Shown here in pieces: positions 1 through 6,037 of a stretch of DNA of 40,847 nt. The first letter of the stretch is position 1; every line of letters starts with the position of its first letter. The notes under the pieces were generated by a model. The model did not search any database, had not been told where the DNA came from, and saw nothing but the letters and a program-made list of their open reading frames with translations. Origin of the DNA: Candidatus Thorarchaeota archaeon SMTZ1-45 (GTDB lineage Archaea; Asgardarchaeota; Thorarchaeia; Thorarchaeales; Thorarchaeaceae); assembly GCA_001563335.1 (NCBI GenBank), contig LRSL01000083.1, forward strand, positions 1 through 40,847, written 5' to 3'. Made by a program: the position numbers and the translations under genes.

Positions 1-574
1 AAGCCAAGAAATAATCTGGTGCAAGGAGTGCAACAAGAATTCCACCAACGGGAGGTACAACTAACTGAACAACCTGAAATGTCATCTGAGATAGAGAGTT
101 GGCTGCGACTAACTCATCACCATCGACTAGATTTGGTATTGATGCACTCCTTGCGGGGAAGAACCATGCATTTGCAGTAGCATAAATAAATGTGAGAATG
201 TAAACCCAATAGATTGTTGGTATGAAAGATGGGAAATATACTGTCAGAGGAATAAGAAGAATCGCAACTGCTCGAACAATATCAGTACCAACCATGATTG
301 TTTTTCGGTTCCATCGATCAATGTACACACCAATTGGACCAGCAAAAGCAACAACAGGCAGTGTTTGAGCAATTGCTAAGATTGCCATTGCCATTGCAGA
401 GCCAGTAAAATCATAGGCATAGAACATAAGCGCCAATGATGCTATTGCTGTACCAATGTTTGAAACCAGTTGACCAGACCATAATAGTGAGAAGTCTCGA
501 TGAGATAGTACAGATCTAAATCCGCGTGAATCATTGGTTTCACCGATTTCTTCAGAATTTACAACTTTAGTCAT
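1..574 (-). CDS. MFS transporter, N-terminal part (runs off left edge)
   Basis: The minus strand is open from an ATG at 574 to the window edge, giving about 191 residues with no stop. The protein starts with a polar stretch of about 25 residues, then hydrophobic segments typical of the first transmembrane helices of a major facilitator superfamily permease. A PIGVYIDRWNRK stretch matches the conserved loop between helices 2 and 3 of MFS exporters (G-x-x-x-D-R-x-x-R-K/R). Further on come FFPARSASIPNLV and LVAANSLSQM, features of the MFS_3 group of drug or siderophore exporters. An AGGAGAT ribosome site lies about 8 nt before the ATG and supports this start. The C-terminal helices lie outside the window, so the substrate cannot be judged. 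Family call is firm; the drug-export role is inference. Confidence 0.85.
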   Translation of the reverse strand, partial: MTKVVNSEEIGETNDSRGFRSVLSHRDFSLLWSGQLVSNIGTAIASLALMFYAYDFTGSAMAMAILAIAQTLPVVAFAGPIGVYIDRWNRKTIMVGTDIVRAVAILLIPLTVYFPSFIPTIYWVYILTFIYATANAWFFPARSASIPNLVDGDELVAANSLSQMTFQVVQLVVPPVGGILVALLAPDYFLA

Positions 575-579
575 TTGAT

Positions 580-946
580 CTATCTCCTAAAGTAGACTCT
601 AGCTACTGCTTTAGTAGACACGATGGTCTTTGTAGTATTCCAAACCCGCGGAGTTCCTTCTATCTCTGCTAGTGTCATTTCTTCACCTTCTAGTTGTAAT
701 GTAAGCATAAGCAAGTGCTTCTGTTGTTTGAATGCGGGCGAATCTTGTTTCATCAATTAGACGAAAGACTCGTGGAGTTTTAGTAAATCTCATTTTCTTT
801 CACACATTCTTTTTAGCTGGTCACAGGATATGTTGTTTCTGAGAAAAACTGACCATTTCTCTGACCACAGGGTGACCACTCTGGAACCCAATCAGGTCGA
901 TTAAGAGCTGTTTTATCGTTCTCAGAAGATTATCCAAATACTTCAC
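580..946 (-). pseudogene. Possible decayed small gene, three short frames upstream of the MFS gene
   Basis: Reading the minus strand toward the MFS gene there are three short frames: GTG at 946 to stop 821 (41 residues, containing KYLDNLLRTIKQLLIDLIGF), ATG at 793 to stop 683 (36 residues, starting MRFTKTPRVFRLIDETRF), and ATG at 708 to stop 580 (42 residues, containing LEGEEMTLAEIEGTPRVWN). The second and third overlap in different frames and end just before the MFS ribosome site. Their residue composition looks protein-like, so they may be a regulator gene broken by a frameshift and stops, or separate microproteins. I do not recognise a family. Chance ORFs are a real alternative. Confidence 0.22.
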
Positions 947-1117
947 CTCGTAACAGAAAAGAAAGCGTAGGAGATAGCATCAGTGCTGATGACTAACCTC
1001 TTATTCTTTAACACAGATGAATTCCGTAAGTTAGTTGTTTGAGCCATGATATTTCACAAGAAATACTGCTCAGATTTAGTATATATACCGAAGCCACGTA
1101 TGGGGGTCACAGAAAGA

Positions 1118-1134
1118 AGTCACAAATTGTGACT
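1118..1134. promoter_or_regulatory. Perfect 17-bp palindrome, candidate operator
   Basis: AGTCACAAATTGTGACT is a perfect inverted repeat with 8-nt arms around a central A. It lies about 30 nt from a TATA-like stretch (TTTAGTATATATA) near 1075-1088, where a dimeric helix-turn-helix regulator would block transcription. A partial extra copy of the arm (GGTCACAG) starts at 1105. The binding protein and the controlled gene are unknown. Confidence 0.45.
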
Positions 1135-1340
1135 AGGGTAAAGGCTCAATAGCAGATATGGTATACAACGTGATGATGAATCAATCTACCAAAACAACCC
1201 TCACTTTTTTTGGTACTCTGTAGAGATAGTCATATTGGTTTTTTTGATTCAACAACCAATCATGGCGCACTTCGTGGGAAAGACCTCATTCTTTATACAC
1301 AAAACAAAGTATGTGGCAGTTAGTTCTAGCGTGATATGCA

Positions 1341-1853
1341 ATGAATGAGTATACAATCCTTATGAGACTCCTCACACGTTCGGGCAATCCAATTGGTGCT
1401 AGTGTAGATGATATGCTTGATGCTCTTGGATTACCGGAAGATTTGGGAAGAAATATTCTGTTTAGACGTTTGAGCAAGTTACATTCCAGACTAGAACCAG
1501 TAGGACTTATCATTAAACACAACCCAGTAAGTGGAGTATTCTATGTTGATACTTCACTCCAAGCAAAGATAAAACAAGATGAAACCACGCTTCCAGATAG
1601 ATTAGCAGCAACTCTCCTCATTGTTATAACGTTGGCCTATCAAGATGGGGGCTGGGTGTCTTTCGACAGGGTACGAGAGTTTCGTAAGAAGAGTCTAAAA
1701 GGCGTCATGGAAGATCTAAGAGAGCTACAGAATCAGGGATACATTGAGATAGACCAGACAGGAAAGAGGGTTAGGTTAGGACTAAGAGTTCCCTTTGAGA
1801 TCGACTATGAAGCATTCTTCAGAAACCTCGTATCAGAAAAACCAGTGGACTAA
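1341..1853 (+). CDS. Tandem winged-helix protein, ScpB-like
   Basis: 170 residues, all soluble. Residues 1-75 read as one winged helix (MRLLTRSGNPIG, then DMLDALGL, then RLSKLHSRLEPVGLIIKHNPVSGVFYV as a beta wing) and residues 80-160 as a second (LAATLLIVITLAYQDGGWVSFDRVREF, then LKGVMEDLRELQNQGYIEI). This order, the length and the LxxLxLIAY-like start of the second domain resemble ScpB, the winged-helix partner of kleisin in SMC condensin. No ScpA or SMC gene is nearby, so the match rests on pattern only; another two-winged-helix regulator is possible. The ATG at 1341 is the first in frame. The next gene begins about 60 nt after the stop in the same direction. Confidence 0.6.
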   Translation: MNEYTILMRLLTRSGNPIGASVDDMLDALGLPEDLGRNILFRRLSKLHSRLEPVGLIIKHNPVSGVFYVDTSLQAKIKQDETTLPDRLAATLLIVITLAYQDGGWVSFDRVREFRKKSLKGVMEDLRELQNQGYIEIDQTGKRVRLGLRVPFEIDYEAFFRNLVSEKPVD

Positions 1854-1911
1854 ATACTATGACTTCGTTAGTTTTATCAATATATCGTCAAACCTCATCA
1901 TGGTCGGAATT

Positions 1912-2271
1912 ATGTCTCATAGACGTTCACTAAGATTTGCAAAAACGACCTGCCCAATATGCGGCAGTAAGGAAGTCGCTCGTGACGACAATAAAGGAGA
2001 CCTCCTCTGCACAAACTGCGGTCATATAATTGTCCGCACTGAAACGAGAGCTGTCGGTAAGTTCGACATTGCTCAGCATCTCAAACGAAATGGAAAAATG
2101 GACTTTGCTGGACTCCGACATGCTACAGGAGCTTCAGAGGACAAGTTATTCGGAGTAATTCGGAGCATGGTTGAAATGGGGCTTCTTTCGGATTTCCAAG
2201 GGCAATACTCTCTCACAAAGAAAGGACAGAGATGGTATCGCCAAAGATTGGGGCAGGAATGGGGATATTAG
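1912..2271 (+). CDS. Zinc-ribbon plus winged-helix protein, TFIIB-type ribbon
   Basis: About 119 residues from the ATG at 1912 (another ATG lies 12 nt upstream; both follow weak G-rich sites). The frame is open back to 1795, but that part overlaps the previous gene. The N-terminus holds CPICGSKEVARDDNKGDLLC followed by TNCG: a CxxC-x15-CxxC zinc ribbon of the TFIIB/TFE kind. The C-terminal 70 residues form a small winged helix (FDIAQHLKRNGKMDFAGLRHATGASEDKLFGVIRSMVEMGLL). This suggests a DNA-binding regulator or a minor basal-factor-like protein. TFIIB itself is much longer with two cyclin folds, so it is not TFB. A compact GC hairpin starts at the stop codon. Confidence 0.65.
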   Translation: MSHRRSLRFAKTTCPICGSKEVARDDNKGDLLCTNCGHIIVRTETRAVGKFDIAQHLKRNGKMDFAGLRHATGASEDKLFGVIRSMVEMGLLSDFQGQYSLTKKGQRWYRQRLGQEWGY

Positions 2272-2284
2272 CCCCCGAAGGGGC
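2271..2284 (+). terminator. GC hairpin at the end of the zinc-ribbon gene
   Basis: GCCCC-CGAA-GGGGC forms a perfect 5-bp stem with a four-base loop and overlaps the last base of the stop codon. A T6 run follows about 25 nt later (near 2311). It could slow the polymerase or protect the transcript end. Confidence 0.4.
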
Positions 2285-2595
2285 AGGTTCCTCACATTAG
2301 TGGACACTATTTTTTCCAGAGAACATTTCTTTCTACTAGAAATAATAATACGTTAATTAATTTAGAACCTAGCAGAGTGTTGATTGATTTAATTTTCTTA
2401 ATGTCCCTAAGAAATATTTAATAAACAATTTAAATTTTGGTCCACTCAGGATTCGATTCGTTGATTTCTATAAATCTTCAATCTCCCTCCTACCACGCGA
2501 TAATCGTGCTGATTAAAAACCAGTACGATTCACACACACTGAATCGAATCCTATCTCTATATTTCGAGGCAAAAAAATCGCACTTGTTCGATCAA
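2285..2595. other. Intergenic stretch carrying the first structured RNA candidate
   Basis: No coding frame is seen. The first half is AT-rich with a TTTAATAA box at 2417-2424. The second half holds the structured element at 2448-2552. The 3' end of the minus-strand DUF362 gene bounds it on the right. Confidence 0.5.
2448..2552 (+). ncRNA. Candidate structured small RNA, copy 1
   Basis: AGGATTCGATTC (2448-2459) pairs perfectly with GAATCGAATCCT (2541-2552). Inside is the box CTCCCTCCTACCACGCGA (2483-2500), then a second hairpin AATCGTGCTG/CAGTACGATT (2502-2511/2521-2530) with one G-U pair. That pair would be an A-C mismatch on the other strand, favouring plus-strand transcription. A TTTAATAA box at 2417-2424 lies about 27 nt before the stem, the usual archaeal TATA distance. 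A second copy at 3561-3659 shares the layout, the box, the size and the tail CCTATCT, while its stems differ in sequence but still pair. No known family is recognised. Confidence 0.55.
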
Positions 2596-3432
2596 CTAGG
2601 ATTTTAGACGATCAAATGCATGGGATATCGTTTCTCTTTCCGAATCCAAATCACCAATTATCTCAATTCTATCAAGGCTGGTTTCACCCAGACCTCTCTT
2701 CCTAGCTTCCTGCAGAACAGGCATCTCTGCTGGTTCAAACCCTACGAGATATCCACCAACTGCTTCGACTGCAAAAGCGTCAGTACCCACAATGAGAAGG
2801 TTGGGAGTGACTGTGATTCTTTTCTTCTTAAAACCAAGGTAGACATGGGTTGCATCTATTACAGCAAGATCGATTCCGCCGATTGCTTCATAAATGTCTA
2901 ATAATGCAGTGGTCAGGTGTTTGTGGAATCTATGCTTCTTGGTATCTGGGATCATGCCAAGTAGATTCTTGATGACAAAGCCAAGGTTCATGAGGTCTTC
3001 AAGTCCAGCTTCTTCATATCTTCGGGGTACATGAGTACTGATGAATGTGTTTGGCTCAGAAAAAACTCGAGGGAATGGAACACTTTCCCCAGTAATTACA
3101 ACATCCTTCGTGTCTGTATCCTCTGATAGATTGAAAGGAACTACTCTATCATTGTAGCATTCTTCCCAAATCTCAAGTCGTTTCAATCCTGGTCCAGCTC
3201 CACTATCAGACTCAGTCACCCGAATGGATGGTGCCTTATCAAATGAATCAACAATTGATTGTAGAGTCTGAACAGTAGTGCAAATCCCAGTTTCAGAGTT
3301 GTAGATTCCAACCTTGACAAAAACAGGTATTTCAGTCGTATTAAGATGCTTCATGCCATCTATGTGTTCCAGAGCACTACTGAAGGCATCATTACTCACT
3401 ACAATAACAGTTGGCTTCAAGAGCAACACCAA
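2596..3432 (-). CDS. DUF362 family protein
   Basis: 278 residues. The order of motifs matches the DUF362 family: KVGIYNSETGICTTVQTLQSIVDSF early, STHVPRRYEE in the middle, then GFVIKNLLGMIPDTKKHRFHK, IDLAVIDATHVYLGF and the closing LIVGTDAFAVEAVGGYLVGFEP with GLGETSLDRIEIIGD. Many family members carry a 2x[4Fe-4S] ferredoxin domain; none is visible here. The family's biochemical role is not settled and none is claimed. The first start is a TTG at 3432 (GTG at 3429 is the alternative); no clear ribosome site precedes either. It is a lone minus-strand gene, flanked on both sides by the two structured RNA candidates. Confidence 0.7.
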   Translation of the reverse strand: MVLLLKPTVIVVSNDAFSSALEHIDGMKHLNTTEIPVFVKVGIYNSETGICTTVQTLQSIVDSFDKAPSIRVTESDSGAGPGLKRLEIWEECYNDRVVPFNLSEDTDTKDVVITGESVPFPRVFSEPNTFISTHVPRRYEEAGLEDLMNLGFVIKNLLGMIPDTKKHRFHKHLTTALLDIYEAIGGIDLAVIDATHVYLGFKKKRITVTPNLLIVGTDAFAVEAVGGYLVGFEPAEMPVLQEARKRGLGETSLDRIEIIGDLDSERETISHAFDRLKS

Positions 3433-3560
3433 GCCATGAAATCTAGATGACTGCTATTAAACAATGTAGGACTCAGCAATTATAATGAGCTGTCACACAA
3501 TTAATTTTTACAATTTCCTCTAAAGTAATCCTTAATATAGTATAGAATTAATTACTTACA

Positions 3561-3659
3561 GGGTCTGGCGCAGAGGGCTTCAAACAAACTCCCCTCCTAA
3601 CCACGCGAATACCTACTAAGTAGGATACCTACTTTCCCTTTTTACCTCTGTGCCGACCT
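3561..3659 (+). ncRNA. Candidate structured small RNA, copy 2
   Basis: GGCGCAGAGG (3567-3576) pairs with CCTCTGTGCC (3645-3654, one G-U pair), and the stem extends after a one-base bulge by GGTC/GACC. Inside is CTCCCCTCCTAACCACGCGA (3589-3608), which aligns to the box of copy 1 with only two single-base gaps, followed by CCTAC-TAA-GTAGG (3612-3624). A TTAATATA box at 3532-3539 is centred 25-26 nt before the stem. Directly after the stem both copies read CCTATCT and then T-rich sequence. Stems that keep pairing while their sequence differs argue for RNA structure. Confidence 0.55.
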
Positions 3660-3711
3660 ATCTTATTCTATCAAAACTAATTTGTTTTTCTCGTGCTTCG
3701 TAAAAGGATTA

Positions 3712-3729
3712 ATCTGTCTTCAGACAGAT
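3712..3729. promoter_or_regulatory. Perfect 7-bp hairpin before the GTG gene
   Basis: ATCTGTC-TTCA-GACAGAT lies about 40 nt upstream of the GTG at 3771. It may be an operator, an mRNA leader hairpin, or an end signal for the RNA candidate at 3561-3659. The sequence does not decide between these. Confidence 0.35.
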
Positions 3730-3770
3730 ATTTCATCTGAGCATTAGTGAAGCGTGTGAGGAGGTCTTAA

Positions 3771-4235
3771 GTGAGTCGGCATACTATTCGTAGGACTGGA
3801 CTAGCAATTGCATTGTCACTCATTGTGTTGATCATTGGTCTTTCGTTGGCATGGTTGGGAGGCTATGGCTATCTTCCCTTGGATCCACATCTTGTGGTTC
3901 CAACTACTATAATTCTCTTTTTCGCCACACTCCTATTGTCTGTGACGACCATGATGGCAGGAACCTCTTTTATTGCAAGACAAAATATCTCTACCATTCC
4001 TAAATCACCGATGGATAATGTCTTGAGTCGAGGAATTCGTGACTCTATGAGCGGCATTGAGAGGATAGTTCAAGCTCCTCCAGACGTTTCTATACGGGAA
4101 ATTCTAGTTAGAGATTGGTCTTTTCAGAAGAGGGTTTCCCACAACTGGTATGTGATTGATGAGAATGGAAATGATGTAACGGATTGGCCAATCTGTAATT
4201 GGGAGGGAATTGCAGTCATTCGTTTCGATGACTAA
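3771..4235 (+). CDS. Small membrane protein with two transmembrane segments
   Basis: 154 residues starting at GTG 3771, chosen because GAGGAGGT lies about 6 nt upstream. Residues 8-35 (GLAIALSLIVLIIGLSLAWLG) and about 43-67 (VVPTTIILFFATLLLSVTTMMAG) are hydrophobic helices joined by a short turn. The remaining 80 residues are soluble, with a Trp-rich end (DWSFQKRVSHNWYVIDENG, then DVTDWPICNWEG). I do not recognise a family. The N-terminus is short and basic, so by the positive-inside rule both N- and C-termini are probably cytoplasmic. The next gene follows about 90 nt downstream in the same direction. Confidence 0.65.
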   Translation: MSRHTIRRTGLAIALSLIVLIIGLSLAWLGGYGYLPLDPHLVVPTTIILFFATLLLSVTTMMAGTSFIARQNISTIPKSPMDNVLSRGIRDSMSGIERIVQAPPDVSIREILVRDWSFQKRVSHNWYVIDENGNDVTDWPICNWEGIAVIRFDD

Positions 4236-4327
4236 CTTAATTGAGGGAAGATAGGGAATCTAATTCTGTATGGATTCGAGTTAGTTAATAAACAAAGGTT
4301 GTGGTTTAGAAAAATTGAAACAGACTC

Positions 4328-4729
4328 ATGTTTCAATTTCTGATGAGGAAAGAGATGAAAGGTAGAGGAAGAAGACCCCTAAGAAGCCCACGAAGAATTT
4401 TCCGACCTTTTCAAAGGAGGAGGAAAGCACGAATAATAAGAGGATTATTCCGAATCAGTACAGGAGCTGCAATGTTGTATCTAATTGCTGGTACAAACAG
4501 AGCAGTAAAGTTGGATAAATCAGATGTACGAAAATTGGAAAGTGATGCTCAGAAGAATGTAGAAGACATGGATGAACACGAATTAATAGAAGCAATGGAA
4601 CGTCTAGGTATAAAGTCAATATCACTAACGAATGAAGAGAAACAGCTTGTATTGGTGGTCTGTCCCTATTGTGGCCATAAGAATGAACAAAGCATGAGAA
4701 AGTGTGAGAATTGTGGAGCAAGCATTTGA
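4328..4729 (+). CDS. Basic membrane-associated protein with C-terminal zinc ribbon
   Basis: 133 residues. The first 40 are very basic (for example RRPLRSPRRIFRPFQRRRK), followed by a short hydrophobic stretch (ISTGAAMLYLIAGTNRAV), an acidic helical segment (DVRKLESDAQKNVEDMDEHELIEAMERLG) and a C-terminal zinc ribbon CPYCGHKN with CENCGASI. The layout recalls small archaeal proteins with a membrane anchor, a short conserved helical domain and a zinc ribbon. Function is unknown. The start is uncertain: ATGs at 4328, 4343 and 4355 are all in frame and none has a strong ribosome site. Its stop is 12 nt from the end of the convergent WD40 gene. Confidence 0.6.
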   Translation: MFQFLMRKEMKGRGRRPLRSPRRIFRPFQRRRKARIIRGLFRISTGAAMLYLIAGTNRAVKLDKSDVRKLESDAQKNVEDMDEHELIEAMERLGIKSISLTNEEKQLVLVVCPYCGHKNEQSMRKCENCGASI

Positions 4730-4740
4730 TAATGGGTTAG

Positions 4741-5889
4741 TTACTTCTTGATAACCAATAAGGGTCCGTCAATCTTGACTGGTGCTTCCGGTGGAAGATC
4801 CAAGAGCCAGTCCTCAAGCTCTTCCATAGTATTGAACCGCAACAAAACCATCAATCGCTGAAGAGGAAGAGTGTCATATCTCGTGATGACCTTCTTTAAC
4901 TGAAACATTCTAAAAGCTTCGAGTTCAGCCTTTTGCTCCTCTAGACGTTCTTTCGATGTGTCAATCCATGGACTGTCCTTCTCAAAGTCCCAAATCTCAA
5001 CATTGCCATCCATAGACCCTGTGATGACCTGGTGATCATCAGGAGTGACCACCATCGAATGAACATTCTCTGTTGATGTAAGGCTATGTAGTAAAACTCC
5101 ACCACGAAGCAACCAAGCTCTTACAGTACCATCGGTGGAGCCAGTGATAACATGTTGTCCATCATTTGTGATGTGAATCATTATTACTGCAGTGTTGTGG
5201 CCGGTCATTGTCTTCAATAAAGTACCAGACTCGAGATCCCAAAGGTTGACAACTCCATCTTGACCCCCAGAGAGAATGTATCGCGAGTCCGCTGTTATGG
5301 CAAGTGTAGTCACATGTCCTTTATGGGCTTTGAGAGTCTTTAACTCGATACCTAGCTCAAAGTCCCAAATCCAAATCATGCCAAGCGTATCAGTAGTTGG
5401 AGCTTTTCTACTGCCACAGAGCATGTGACGACCATCAGGACTAATGGTGATTGAGTAAATTCCTTGTGAGTGTTCTAGATATCGAAGCAGGATACCACGG
5501 TCAACATCCCAAAAGCGGACAATTCCATCATCGCCCCCGGTAACAATATACCTCTGATCAGGACTGACAGCGACCGACCGGATGTGTGCTGAATTAGGTG
5601 CCAATGAACTCCGCAGAGATTTTGTTTCTATGTTCCAAATTTTCACAGCAAGGTCTTTGTCTGCAATAGAAACCAATTTTTTGTCATCAGGCATTAATAC
5701 GAGACCATAGACAGGACCGTTATGACCAAGAAACTTGTGTACTTCTTTTCCGGAAGTGATATCCCAAAGCCGAATCGAAGCATCTTGACCACCAGAAACT
5801 AAAGTTTGTCCATCATTTGTTATGGCAAGAGACCATACAGTAAATTCATGCCCTTCTAGTTTAATATTAGGGATTAATTCCCCTTCCAA
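4741..5889 (-). CDS. WD40 beta-propeller protein with winged-helix-like tail
   Basis: 382 residues from a TTG at 5889, supported by GAGGAG about 11 nt upstream. Residues 10-305 contain seven WD40 repeats, each ending in a WD-like strand (IRLWDITSG, VKIWNIETK, VRFWDVDRG, IWIWDFELG, VNLWDLESG, VRAWLLRGG, VEIWDFEKD) with GH or SPDGR-type turns: one complete propeller, expected to act as a protein-binding scaffold. The last 75 residues are different: a helix ERLEEQKAELEAFRMFQLKKVI followed by LPLQRLMVLLRFNTMEELEDWLLDLPPE and a short beta end, which looks like a small winged helix of the kind closing PCI-domain proteins. There is no signal peptide, so it is cytosolic. Its neighbours do not suggest a partner. 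Confidence 0.85.
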   Translation of the reverse strand: MEGELIPNIKLEGHEFTVWSLAITNDGQTLVSGGQDASIRLWDITSGKEVHKFLGHNGPVYGLVLMPDDKKLVSIADKDLAVKIWNIETKSLRSSLAPNSAHIRSVAVSPDQRYIVTGGDDGIVRFWDVDRGILLRYLEHSQGIYSITISPDGRHMLCGSRKAPTTDTLGMIWIWDFELGIELKTLKAHKGHVTTLAITADSRYILSGGQDGVVNLWDLESGTLLKTMTGHNTAVIMIHITNDGQHVITGSTDGTVRAWLLRGGVLLHSLTSTENVHSMVVTPDDHQVITGSMDGNVEIWDFEKDSPWIDTSKERLEEQKAELEAFRMFQLKKVITRYDTLPLQRLMVLLRFNTMEELEDWLLDLPPEAPVKIDGPLLVIKK

Positions 5890-6003
5890 ATTGTTCAGCT
5901 CCTCTCATAGTTTCCTGCAGCTTGAACATAGAAATTAACACAACAAAAGGTTGTCGCTTTTTTTTGAATTTGTAAAACGAATATATAGAAAAAGAGAATG
6001 GAG

Positions 6004-6022
6004 GGTGGCACTGAGTGCCACC
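6004..6022 (-). terminator. Hairpin and T-run after the pyrophosphatase gene
   Basis: GGTGGCAC-TGA-GTGCCACC is a perfect 8-bp stem starting about 15 nt after the pyrophosphatase stop. In the minus direction it is followed within a few bases by T-rich sequence (TCTCTTTTTCTATATA), so it looks like a hairpin terminator. Confidence 0.6.
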
Positions 6023-6037
6023 ACACAAGGTAATACT

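Larger units (their letters stand above)
575..1340. other. 766-bp region without a convincing gene
   Basis: Between the MFS gene and the next plus-strand gene there is no ORF above 60 residues that looks coding. It holds three short minus-strand reading frames in a row (listed separately as a possible gene remnant), a TATA-like stretch (TTTAGTATATATA, about 1075-1088) readable on both strands, and a perfect 17-bp palindrome at 1118-1134. The part from 1135 to 1340 is AT-rich with T-runs near 1206-1212 and 1239-1245. Nothing resembling a tRNA was found. Confidence 0.5.
3433..3770. other. Intergenic stretch carrying the second structured RNA candidate
   Basis: No coding frame. It contains a TTAATATA box at 3532-3539, the structured element 3561-3659 and a perfect 7-bp hairpin at 3712-3729, and ends with a GAGGAGGT ribosome site for the GTG at 3771. 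Confidence 0.5.

Noticed and set aside
3561..3659. A tRNA or tRNA-like gene in the structured element
   Set aside because: No T-arm GTTCRA motif, no anticodon stem and no acceptor/D-arm spacing; the closing stem is too long for a tRNA.
2440..3660. The two structured elements as ends of a transposon or MITE flanking the DUF362 gene
   Set aside because: They are in the same orientation, their stems differ in sequence, no target duplication is visible and no transposase is nearby. Shared box plus differing but paired stems fits RNA genes better.
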